DNA from: Gammaproteobacteria bacterium
Lineage (GTDB): Bacteria > Pseudomonadota > Gammaproteobacteria > Pseudomonadales > Azotimanducaceae
DNA: 5,365 bases
Direction: 5' to 3'
Assembly: GCA_026706425.1 (NCBI GenBank)
Contig: JAPOYW010000658.1
Coordinates: forward strand, 1 to 5,365
Shown here in pieces: positions 1 through 5,365 of the stretch. A program made the translations under genes and the position numbers. Below the pieces are notes generated by a model. The model searched no databases. It was not told where the DNA came from and saw only the letters and a program-made list of their open reading frames with translations. How positions within the stretch are numbered: position 1 is the first letter of the stretch; every line of letters begins with the position of its first letter.

Positions 1-682
1 CTTCAATGAGGCCCCCGCGAAAAGCGGGGGGGAATAACCAACCATTAGGTCCGGCAAATCCCGCCACACAGCTTCAATGAGGCCCCCGCGAAAAGCGGGG
101 GGGAATTTGTTGGAAGCGTCGAGGTAGTCTGGATCGCGGCCCTTGCTTCAATGAGGCCCCCGCGAAAAGCGGGGGGGAATTCGGACATCTGACCGACCCC
201 GCCTTGCGGGCGCGCTGCGCTTCAATGAGGCCCCCGCGAAAAGCGGGGGGGAATCCGACTGTCTCGATCGTGACGCGCCCCGTTCCGCCGGCTTCAATGA
301 GGCCCCCGCGAAAAGCGGGGGGGAATGCCCCGGTTCGCCACGGGGCATCAATCCCATTGGAGCTTCAATGAGGCCCCCGCGAAAAGCGGGGGGGAATAGG
401 TCCGTGCGGACGATCCCCGATTTCGTCCCGCGCTTCAATGAGGCCCCCGCGAAAAGCGGGGGGGAATGGGCGCGCCGGACGCCGAGGAACACGTCATCGT
501 CGTGCTTCAATGAGGCCCCCGCGAAAAGCGGGGGGGAATGACAAGCACGGCATCATCAAAGTCGGGGCCGACGTGGCTTCAATGAGGCCCCCGCGAAAAG
601 CGGGGGGGAATTCTATCAAGAACCTTCTGCGGCACTCGAGCTGCTGGCTTCAATGAGGCCCCCGCGAAAAGCGGGGGGGAAT
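1..682 (-). CRISPR. CRISPR array, leader-proximal end: 10 repeats and 9 spacers
   Basis: Ten copies of a 36-nt repeat lie at 1-35 (its first base falls outside the window), 71-106, 145-180, 219-254, 291-326, 362-397, 432-467, 504-539, 576-611 and 647-682. All visible copies are identical. On the plus strand the repeat begins GCTTCAATGAGG, has a CCCCCGC / GCGGGGG stem around a GAAAA loop, and ends GGGAAT. The nine spacers are 34-38 nt (35, 38, 38, 36, 35, 34, 36, 36, 35 from left to right) and unrelated to each other. I infer minus-strand transcription: read that way the repeat ends in ATTGAAGC, like the 5' handle of many type I crRNAs, and the cas genes and leader lie upstream. The repeat at 647-682 is then the insertion site for new spacers, and the array continues left of the window. 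Complete lack of repeat decay fits a young, leader-end segment. I did not identify any spacer target. Confidence 0.98.
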
Positions 683-785
683 AGCGCCCTTGGATAGCCA
701 GTCTGCAAGCAGGCCTTGGCCATCCATTGCGAGCGGTTCCGATCATACAACGGCTGGGGTTTCTGCGACCGACGCTCGCAAGCGA

Positions 786-814
786 AGTGTAGCCTGCAAT
801 GACCTGATTGTTAA
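786..814 (-). promoter_or_regulatory. candidate sigma70-type promoter of the CRISPR array
   Basis: On the minus strand TTAACA (809-814, five of six matches to TTGACA) is followed after exactly 17 nt by TACACT (786-791, four of six matches to TATAAT). Transcription would start near 779, giving a leader RNA of roughly 97 nt before the first repeat. Spacing and position fit a pre-crRNA promoter. The -35 box lies inside the boxA-like element, so if this promoter is the real one the boxA would not be transcribed from it. Both readings cannot hold for the same transcript. Confidence 0.45.
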
Positions 815-819
815 AGAGC
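807..819 (-). promoter_or_regulatory. boxA-like antitermination element in the leader
   Basis: The minus strand reads GCTCTTTAACAAT, identical over 13 nt to the core of the bacterial rRNA boxA (consensus TGCTCTTTAACA; here the leading T is C). BoxA RNA recruits NusB-NusE and related factors to protect long untranslated transcripts from Rho. BoxA-dependent antitermination has been reported for bacterial CRISPR arrays. It sits 124 nt upstream of the first repeat and could act on a transcript reading through from cas2 or from a promoter further upstream. The alternative is that the match simply reflects a -35 box (TTAACA) of a local promoter. Confidence 0.55.
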
Positions 820-839
820 GCACCGGCTGCGAGCGGTGC
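820..839 (-). repeat. leader hairpin next to boxA
   Basis: A perfect 6-bp inverted repeat, GCACCG and CGGTGC, encloses an 8-nt loop directly upstream (in minus-strand sense) of the boxA-like element. It could form an RNA stem just before boxA, or a protein-binding dyad near the promoter. There is no T-run after it that would make it a simple terminator. A short stem in GC-rich DNA can arise by chance. Confidence 0.35.
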
Positions 840-885
840 CCGGGCAAACGCATACCACCTAAGCTCTCGCGTTGCCACCGGCGGA

Positions 886-1188
886 TCAGACGATGATAGG
901 CTCGCGGGTGATCGGCGTATAGGCCCGCTTCCCAAGCGACACGATTTGAGGTTCGACGTTGTCGGCAAGGCCAATGTCAATGATCACGACATGGTCCTCG
1001 CCGTTGTGGATGAGGTTGTCCAAGTCCGCGATCAGTTCGGCGTGCCTGAGGCGGGTCAGACGGCACTGGAACACTGAGAGCTGCACCCAGTCGCCGTAGC
1101 CGTGCATCGTCTTGAAGACCGACCGCCAGCGTTTCGGGTCGGCAATGTCGTAGACAACGAAGTAGAGCCTTTCGTCCGCAGTCACCAT
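886..1188 (-). CDS. cas2: CRISPR-associated protein Cas2
   Basis: Cas2 is the structural dimer at the centre of the Cas1-Cas2 spacer integrase; some family members also show nuclease activity. The 100-residue product has the usual family length. It shows the ferredoxin-like start YFVVYDIADPKRWRSVF (residues 9-25) with the conserved Asp14, then YGDWVQLSVFQCRLT (31-45) and a C-terminal strand (HVVIIDIG, 66-73) ending in EPIIV. The start at 1188 follows the fusion gene stop by only 24 nt, which implies one transcript. The ribosome binding site is weak (GCGGA at 1196-1200, 7 nt away), and the next codon is a possible GTG start, so the first residue is uncertain. The gene lies directly upstream of the leader, the normal place for the last adaptation gene. 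The family call is very secure. Confidence 0.97.
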   Translation of the reverse strand: MVTADERLYFVVYDIADPKRWRSVFKTMHGYGDWVQLSVFQCRLTRLRHAELIADLDNLIHNGEDHVVIIDIGLADNVEPQIVSLGKRAYTPITREPIIV

Positions 1189-1212
1189 AGTTCCGTCCGC
1201 TGTTGTCCACGC

Positions 1213-2946
1213 TCAACGGGTTACGAAGTCCGGGTACTTCGGGATCTCTCCGGTCAGGTATCTCCCGAGTAGGCGACACTGTATCTCCAAGAGCCGCCGG
1301 TATTCGACCCGATAGCCGAAGATCGGATGCGTAACCTCATGGCCGAGCCGCCGCTCCAAGGTGCCGATGAATCGTTTGCGTCCCGTGTCCGTCAGCGCCA
1401 CGCCGATCGGCGAACGCACGAAATCCGTGGGCCGTATCTCGCCGTTGTTGATCGCCGTGATGACGGCGGAGTCCACGATCAACGGTCGAAATGGCTCCAT
1501 CATGTCGAGTGCAAGCGCCGGGCGTCCGAACCTCGGTTGGTGATAGAAGCCGCGATACGGATCGAAGCCCGTCGCTGAGAGAACCGTGACGAACGTGCGG
1601 GTCAACATCGCATAACCGAAGGACAACAGCGCGTTAACAGGATCGGTTGGTGGCCGGCGATTGCGTTTGTTCATGTCGAATAGATTCTCATCGCGGCTAT
1701 TCCGCAACAAGCCATTGAATTCGCCGAAATATCGTGCCGCCGCAGCCCCCTCGATCCCCAGTAGGGTGCTCAGATCCCGCGTGCGGCCCGCGCGATCGGC
1801 AAGCCGTTTCAGGTCCACAAGCACGTCGTCGGACTCGTCTTTGGAACGACGATTCCTTCGCAGCAACGTCCTGGAATTGCGTATCTTCGCCTGGACCCAG
1901 CCCCGGGCCAGCTTGAGGCAAACCGACTCATCGAACGATCCTCGATACTGGGCGGTCCGCAGCTCCACGTTCGCATGACCCGTACCAACCGTGTGCCCGA
2001 GGAACCACCCGCCGTGCGATTGCCAAGTGATGGGTATGTTCCTGCGCATCAACTCGTGCAATGTCGGTGTGGTCACATAGACGTTCCCCATCACGACCAA
2101 TTGGGATATCTCCGCCAGGCGGGCGTACGTCGTGTCACCGTCGTCCTTCGTAATCGCCAGGCGCTGTCCTTCCTTGGCGACTTTGCCCCGAAACGACTGC
2201 ACGTAGACCGGGAGGGCGCGGGTGTGTTTGACGCTTATAGGTCGGACTGCTTGCGCATCCAACCTGAGCAGATTTGTCTCGTCGGGGAGGCAGATTCCAA
2301 CGAGGGAACAACGTGGGCATTTCGGACTGTCCTCCAAGGGCGGCGGAAGGTGTTCCATGTCGACGACCCTGCGCAGTTTCTTGAGCGAATCGAGCGTGAG
2401 CGTGCGCAACTCCTCGTCGAACTTGACCCGCACCCGTTCGCGCGATCCCGCGAAATATAGGATTCCCTCATGGCAGACGTAGCCATGCTCTTCGAGTAGC
2501 AACCCTTGGGCGCACAGCTGCACTCTTTCGGGGTCGTACGCTTGACGTGGCACATGTGGCCGCTTGCCCCGCTTGTAGTCCACGGGGCGGACCTCGCCGT
2601 TCTCGATCTCGACGAGATCGATCTTCGCCACTAGGTCGAGCTCTTGCGAGGACAACTCGACGGATCGCGCGATCTTGAGATCCTCCACGTCATCGTCGGG
2701 TTCCGGGAGGGTTCCCGAGCGTGCGTCGACCCGACGATGCACGTGGCGACCTTCGACCGTGTCCGATGAACTCTCCCACTCCTTCTGAACCCACTCGAGA
2801 TAGGCGAGCCGGGGGCAGTAGACGAACTCGTTTAGCATTCGTGCCGGGATCAGCAGCCTCTCGTCCTCGCGCCGTTCTACCCGGCGGGGTTCGGGAGAGT
2901 GCTCGCGAGATGGTTCTGCGGTCGGTCGTCGGGCACGTTGCGGCAT
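1213..2946 (-). CDS. cas4-cas1: Cas4-Cas1 fusion protein (CRISPR spacer acquisition)
   Basis: This 577-residue protein joins two adaptation enzymes. Residues about 32-225 are Cas4, a RecB-like iron-sulfur nuclease that selects and trims PAM-containing prespacers. Seen are FVYCPRLAYLEW (41-52), His70, KID (Asp110), VDYKRG (Asp123, Lys125), and four cysteines for a cluster (Cys44, Cys210, Cys213, Cys219). Residues about 245-577 are Cas1, the integrase, with metal ligands Glu399 (LLGIEG), His469 (FYHQPRFGRP) and Asp481 (ALALDMMEPFRP). Both domains look catalytically intact. The fusion is characteristic of subtype I-G (formerly I-U) and is also found in type V-B. The start at 2946 has GGAG (2956-2959) 9 nt upstream. 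Cas4 homology begins only near residue 30, after an Arg/Glu-rich, probably disordered tail, so a shorter product is possible, though the next in-frame Met (residue 37) would cut into the domain. cas2 follows after 24 nt. Confidence 0.97.
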   Translation of the reverse strand: MPQRARRPTAEPSREHSPEPRRVERREDERLLIPARMLNEFVYCPRLAYLEWVQKEWESSSDTVEGRHVHRRVDARSGTLPEPDDDVEDLKIARSVELSSQELDLVAKIDLVEIENGEVRPVDYKRGKRPHVPRQAYDPERVQLCAQGLLLEEHGYVCHEGILYFAGSRERVRVKFDEELRTLTLDSLKKLRRVVDMEHLPPPLEDSPKCPRCSLVGICLPDETNLLRLDAQAVRPISVKHTRALPVYVQSFRGKVAKEGQRLAITKDDGDTTYARLAEISQLVVMGNVYVTTPTLHELMRRNIPITWQSHGGWFLGHTVGTGHANVELRTAQYRGSFDESVCLKLARGWVQAKIRNSRTLLRRNRRSKDESDDVLVDLKRLADRAGRTRDLSTLLGIEGAAAARYFGEFNGLLRNSRDENLFDMNKRNRRPPTDPVNALLSFGYAMLTRTFVTVLSATGFDPYRGFYHQPRFGRPALALDMMEPFRPLIVDSAVITAINNGEIRPTDFVRSPIGVALTDTGRKRFIGTLERRLGHEVTHPIFGYRVEYRRLLEIQCRLLGRYLTGEIPKYPDFVTR

Positions 2947-2955
2947 GTCGGCTGG

Positions 2956-2959
2956 CTCC
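2956..2959 (-). promoter_or_regulatory. ribosome binding site supporting the cas4-cas1 start
   Basis: GGAG on the minus strand lies 9 nt before the ATG at 2946-2944. It is the best Shine-Dalgarno match near this gene and supports including the charged N-terminal tail in the protein. Confidence 0.55.
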
Positions 2960-3059
2960 GAGACGATCAGATGGCGTCAACCCCTAAGGTACACCCGTTC
3001 GAACGCTGTGACCGGAACCAAGGAAGCTAGCCTGAGACGATAGCTCGCGCCGAAACCGA

Positions 3060-3088
3060 GGGTCCCGCCGATCTTCCAGGCGGGACCC
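3060..3088 (-). terminator. probable terminator between the PhyH gene and cas4-cas1
   Basis: A perfect 10-bp inverted repeat (GGGTCCCGCC and GGCGGGACCC) encloses a 9-nt loop, 136 nt past the oxygenase stop codon and 113 nt before the cas4-cas1 start. On the minus strand it is followed by TCGGTTTCGG, which is only weakly T-rich, so intrinsic termination may be inefficient. Its strength and position fit separation of two transcription units, which would require a promoter for the cas genes in 2947-3059; I saw no convincing -10/-35 pair there. Nearby, CGGGCCCG occurs twice (3164-3171 and 3208-3215), possibly part of the same 3' region. The alternative is a regulatory dyad for the cas operon. Confidence 0.5.
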
Positions 3089-3224
3089 GCAAGTCTATGG
3101 CTCGGAAGCGTGGTGGGCAGTTCCGGGTGCCGGGTAGACGTCTCAACCCCGATCCGCTCCCCTCGGGCCCGTCCCGCCATCGGCTCGTCGGTTGTGAAAT
3201 GACGTGTCGGGCCCGCTCGCCGAG

Positions 3225-4382
3225 TCAGATGCCGAGGTCCAGCATGTTGTAGCCGCGCAGGCTCTCTCTTGCCGCGTCGTTCCACTCGAACGTCTGCCCG
3301 GCGAACGGTTGGTATTCGTAGGGAATCTCGTTCGGGAAGCGTAACCTGCGCGCCTCGATCGCCAGACCCAGCACCCGCGAGCGGCGGCGGACGCGATCCT
3401 CGTCGTAGATGATCTTGTCGCTCCCAGGGGCGTGAATGCCGTTGCCCCGGACGCCGACCACGCTCGCGCGCGGATGGAAGCCGAAGTTGAGGGTGACGCG
3501 GCAGGCATCGCTGGTGTTAGCGAACGAGCCGTGAACCGCTTGGCGGTTGGTGATGGCGACGTCGCCGGGTGCGCACAGCAGAGGCACCGCATCCGGCAAT
3601 CGGTCCGAGCCGGCCACCGTACACCAGCCCTTGATGTCCGCCTTGGCCAAATGCGAGCCGGGCACCACCCACAGCCCGTTGGCCGCGTCGCAGCCGTAGA
3701 GCTGCGCCATGAAGTTGAAGCCGTGGCTACCCCGGTGGAACTTCGGCGTCTCCCAGTGGGTGGTGCCATCCTGATGCCAGGCGACGCTGCCGCCGAGGCG
3801 CGGGTGCTTGATCCAGATCACCTCGTTGAAGGGCGAGAAGTCGGGGCCGTTCATGGTCTCCGCCACGCGAAGCAGGTCGGGATGCGCGTAAAGCCGCAGC
3901 GCGGCGTCGGAGAATTGCAGCGAACCGCCGACGACCTGCAGCACCCACTCCGGTGCGCCTTCCGGCACGGTAGGTTCGATCATCTTGGCCGGATGTCGAC
4001 CGTTGTTGCCTGCGGTACCGCCGATGGGGTCGGACAGCGGCCGCACCATGGCCATGCCACCGCCCTTGCCGTCGGCGCCTAGAGCAGGGCGTCCAAGCCG
4101 GTCGAGCTTGCCGCGCGGCTCGGTCGGTGCCCGGTCGAGGATTGCTAGCACATCGCGTTCGATGTCGGCCAATTCATCTTTGCCGATAACACCTTCGAAC
4201 ACGTAGAAGCCATGCCGCCAATAGGACTCGACGATGTCCTTGTGCAACGCGCCGTCCGCCTCGTAGCGGATCGGGCCGCGGTTATCGAGGGTTTTTGCCC
4301 GGGCCGTGCCGGCTTCGCGATAGGCGACCATCGCCGCCTCGTGGGCGCCGTAATCCGACTGCCAAGCGGTCGCTGAGGTCAT
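3225..4382 (-). CDS. phytanoyl-CoA dioxygenase (PhyH) family Fe(II)/2-oxoglutarate oxygenase
   Basis: The 385-residue protein belongs to the PhyH family, cytosolic enzymes that use non-haem iron, O2 and 2-oxoglutarate to hydroxylate (sometimes halogenate or epimerise) small molecules. The iron-binding facial triad is visible: His203 and Asp205 in AWHQDGTTHW, and His284 in RQAVHGSFANTS. Arg295 (CRVTLNFGFHPR) is the likely 2-oxoglutarate anchor. GLWVVPGSH (236-244) and YWRHGFYVFEGVI (54-66) are typical of the family. An Asp at the HxD position argues for hydroxylation rather than halogenation. I chose the ATG at 4382 because GAGGGG (4392-4397) lies 9 nt upstream and family-like sequence follows; the frame stays open to 4574, but that part is low-complexity and unlike the family. 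The substrate is unknown, and there is no CoA-metabolism or biosynthetic partner in view. I see no sign of a link to the CRISPR genes. Confidence 0.93.
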   Translation of the reverse strand: MTSATAWQSDYGAHEAAMVAYREAGTARAKTLDNRGPIRYEADGALHKDIVESYWRHGFYVFEGVIGKDELADIERDVLAILDRAPTEPRGKLDRLGRPALGADGKGGGMAMVRPLSDPIGGTAGNNGRHPAKMIEPTVPEGAPEWVLQVVGGSLQFSDAALRLYAHPDLLRVAETMNGPDFSPFNEVIWIKHPRLGGSVAWHQDGTTHWETPKFHRGSHGFNFMAQLYGCDAANGLWVVPGSHLAKADIKGWCTVAGSDRLPDAVPLLCAPGDVAITNRQAVHGSFANTSDACRVTLNFGFHPRASVVGVRGNGIHAPGSDKIIYDEDRVRRRSRVLGLAIEARRLRFPNEIPYEYQPFAGQTFEWNDAARESLRGYNMLDLGI

Positions 4383-4391
4383 TCCCGTGTT

Positions 4392-4397
4392 CCCCTC
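4392..4397 (-). promoter_or_regulatory. ribosome binding site fixing the PhyH start
   Basis: GAGGGG on the minus strand lies 9 nt before the ATG at 4382-4380. It favours this start over the in-frame ATG at 4574, which would add 64 non-conserved residues. Confidence 0.7.
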
Positions 4398-4420
4398 ACA
4401 AGCGTCGGCGGGTGGATGGG

Positions 4421-4449
4421 ATTGTACGCCGGTACGGAGCTCGTGTTTC
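4421..4449 (-). promoter_or_regulatory. candidate promoter of the PhyH gene
   Basis: TACAAT (4421-4426, five of six matches to TATAAT) is preceded after 17 nt by GAAACA (4444-4449, three of six matches to TTGACA). Transcription would start near 4414, leaving a 5' leader of about 32 nt before the ATG at 4382. The -10 box is good and the -35 box is weak. Confidence 0.4.
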
Positions 4450-4474
4450 GGCGGCGCGCCTCTCTCCGACTCCG

Positions 4475-4498
4475 AGCTGGTGCTTCGCGTCACCAGCT
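4475..4498 (-). terminator. inverted repeat between the 4603-4944 ORF and the PhyH gene
   Basis: An 8-bp perfect inverted repeat (AGCTGGTG and CACCAGCT) with an 8-nt loop lies 104 nt after the stop of the upstream small ORF and upstream of the candidate PhyH promoter. It has no T-run on either strand, so it is at best an atypical or Rho-assisted termination structure. It could instead be a dyad bound by a regulator of the PhyH gene. Confidence 0.3.
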
Positions 4499-4602
4499 TG
4501 GTTGCGCCTGTCCGTATTCGAGGAAGGTCGCTGGCCACGCGATCGGAACAGTCGCGGCAACAGATCGCGGTCATGGACCGTGGGTTGCGGTCGTGGGGTG
4601 CC

Positions 4603-4944
4603 CTATTGATCGCCGCCGGGGTCCCCGGGAATGGGTTCTTCCTCCCACGGCCAGAGGATTTCCCGCCAGCCCTTGAGATGCTCCGCGCCGACCCCCGAGA
4701 AGATGTTGGCTCGGATCATGCCGTCAAGCATCTCTTGCAGTTCAACGACCGACCACCGGTCGAACGAGTCCAGTCCCATGGTCAATAGTAGGTCGTCCAA
4801 GTGTGCGTCGATGAGGTCCCGTATCCCGATGCTCGACGCGGGCGTGGTCTGACACTCGCGAATCGCTCTTGCCAGCGCTAGCAGGAAAACGGGTAAGGCA
4901 TCAGGGGTTACCTGGGGAACTCTGTCGTCGTCCATCTGATGCAT
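4603..4944 (-). CDS. hypothetical acidic protein of 113 residues
   Basis: I do not recognise this protein. It looks like a folded, mostly helical, acidic cytosolic protein: a leucine/alanine helix (LPVFLLALARAIREC, 17-31), a second helix (IRDLIDAHLDDLLLTMGL, 41-58), then RWSVVELQEMLDGMIRANIF (63-82), and a Trp/Glu/Pro-rich tail (GWREILWPWEEEP). There is no signal peptide or clear membrane segment. GLDS at 57-60 recalls the phosphopantetheine site of acyl carrier proteins, but spacing to the following VEL motif is wrong, so I do not call it one. An in-frame TGA lies 12 nt before the ATG at 4944, so the start is there or at Met4 (4935); neither has a good ribosome binding site. Amphipathic helix patterning, and the lack of a better ORF on the other strand, support it being real. 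Confidence 0.6.
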   Translation of the reverse strand: MHQMDDDRVPQVTPDALPVFLLALARAIRECQTTPASSIGIRDLIDAHLDDLLLTMGLDSFDRWSVVELQEMLDGMIRANIFSGVGAEHLKGWREILWPWEEEPIPGDPGGDQ

Positions 4945-5057
4945 CGCTGGGGGTCACAAGCCATCTGACCGTAGGGGCCGACAACGGGGTTATTTCGGAC
5001 TCATCATCGTCGCGCAGCTCGACTCCGACCGCTAAGAGCTATGGCCAACTCGGCGGG

Positions 5058-5330
5058 CTAGCGAGCGTCCCGTTCGCCCGACGCGTCGCTCTCTTTATTG
5101 CGCGCATCGCGAATCGCTTGGACGATCTCGTACGCACTCCGCCTCAGCAACTCGATCTCCCTTCGCGTCAACATGCGGGGTCTAGGTGACTTGCCGAGCC
5201 TCTTGTTGAGGAGAGCGGTGGAAGGCGTGAGTTGGCATGCACCAGTCCTCGCAGAGGTTGTGTCAGTGTCGGCCTTCTTGCTCACTAAGTTGGCTCCTGC
5301 GCCGGTGAACGGCATGGAACAAACCACCAC
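5058..5330 (-). CDS. hypothetical basic small protein, possibly extending past the window
   Basis: I do not recognise this ORF. The most protein-like part is its C-terminal half, where MLTRREIELLRRSAYEIV (53-70) and the residues to about 80 suggest one long, charged amphipathic helix rich in Arg and Glu, followed by a polar tail. The first 50 residues are Ser/Thr/Ala-rich and nondescript. The listed start is a GTG at 5330 with AGGA about 12 nt upstream; an ATG at 5315 and one at 5174 are alternatives. The frame remains open to the right edge, so the true start may be outside the window. It reads in the same direction as the next ORF, 113 nt away. It may be a small DNA- or protein-binding peptide, or not a gene at all. 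Confidence 0.35.
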   Translation of the reverse strand: MVVCSMPFTGAGANLVSKKADTDTTSARTGACQLTPSTALLNKRLGKSPRPRMLTRREIELLRRSAYEIVQAIRDARNKESDASGERDAR

Positions 5331-5365
5331 CGGTGTGGCTATTCCTGCCGAGAAGCAGAGGGCCT

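Larger units (their letters stand above)
683..885 (-). promoter_or_regulatory. CRISPR leader between cas2 and the array
   Basis: These 203 nt lie between the cas2 stop codon and the first repeat and contain no credible gene. By position this is the leader, which should carry the array promoter and the signals that direct Cas1-Cas2 to the first repeat. Visible contents on the minus strand, in order toward the array: a hairpin (820-839), a boxA-like element (807-819), a sigma70-like -35/-10 pair (786-814), and then about 100 nt to the repeat. The octamer TGCGAGCG occurs three times (728-735 plus, 774-781 minus, 828-835 plus). The segment is less GC-extreme than the repeats but is not the strongly AT-rich leader seen in many arrays. 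Function is inferred from position and order. Confidence 0.8.

Noticed and set aside
490..502. 13-nt match between spacer 7 and cas4-cas1 (2686-2698), which would fall in the seed end of the crRNA
   Set aside because: The match stops after 13 nt and covers a run of Asp codons (GAC/GAT); in GC-rich DNA this is plausible by chance and is not a credible self-target.
148..656. Long ORFs on both strands through the array, with repeated peptide units
   Set aside because: They arise from the 36-nt repeat, a multiple of three, lacking stops in some frames; the periodic peptide is the CRISPR repeat translated.
683..885. Possible tracrRNA anti-repeat in the leader, which would point to type V-B
   Set aside because: I found no stretch complementary to the repeat there; only short GC-rich coincidences.
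579..980. Minus-strand ORF of 133 codons running from the end of cas2 through the leader into the array
   Set aside because: It overlaps cas2 in another frame and ends in translated repeats; its composition is not protein-like.
977..1279. 100-codon minus-strand ORF overlapping cas2 and the end of cas4-cas1
   Set aside because: It is a shadow in another frame of two secure genes, with Arg/Pro-rich low-complexity content.
3432..4082. 216-codon plus-strand ORF opposite the PhyH gene
   Set aside because: It is antisense to a well-conserved enzyme; long antisense frames are expected in GC-rich coding DNA and it shows no family motif.
4383..4574. 64-residue N-terminal extension of the PhyH protein
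   Set aside because: The sequence is unlike the family, and a good ribosome binding site supports the ATG at 4382.
4769..4777. Acyl carrier protein signature (GLDS) in the 113-residue ORF
   Set aside because: The helix after the serine does not align with carrier proteins: the VEL motif is displaced by about three residues, and the length and tail do not fit.

Overview
The window is GC-rich chromosomal DNA from a bacterium. Every gene I can support reads on the minus strand, so the map is described from right to left in the direction of transcription. The organism cannot be named from this sequence. High GC, a Proteobacteria-like boxA element and a fused Cas4-Cas1 suggest a GC-rich Gram-negative lineage, but this is only an inference.

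Right part (about 3225-5365): two small unrecognised ORFs (5330-5058 and 4944-4603) precede a well-conserved phytanoyl-CoA dioxygenase (PhyH) family Fe(II)/2-oxoglutarate oxygenase (4382-3225). The oxygenase has its own candidate promoter and a good ribosome binding site. A strong 10-bp inverted repeat (3060-3088) downstream probably separates it from the CRISPR genes.

Left part (1 to about 2960): a CRISPR adaptation module ordered cas4-cas1 fusion (2946-1213), then cas2 (1188-886), then a leader of about 203 nt (885-683), then a CRISPR array (682 to 1, continuing past the window edge). The array shows ten identical 36-nt repeats and nine unique spacers of 34-38 nt. The fusion would make both the PAM-selecting and trimming nuclease Cas4 and the integrase Cas1. 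With Cas2 it would insert new spacers at the leader end, next to the repeat at 647-682. The fusion is typical of subtype I-G (formerly I-U) and also occurs in type V-B. No effector, Cas3, Cas6 or tracrRNA candidate lies in the window, so the subtype is provisional; interference genes must lie left of the array, lie elsewhere, or be missing.

The main regulatory point is in the leader: a 13-nt match to the rRNA boxA antitermination element (807-819, minus) overlaps the -35 box of a good sigma70-like promoter (TTAACA-17-TACACT). I see no clearly new defence system. The points worth a second look are the isolated adaptation module, the leader's boxA/promoter overlap and repeated octamer, and the two unknown small ORFs.
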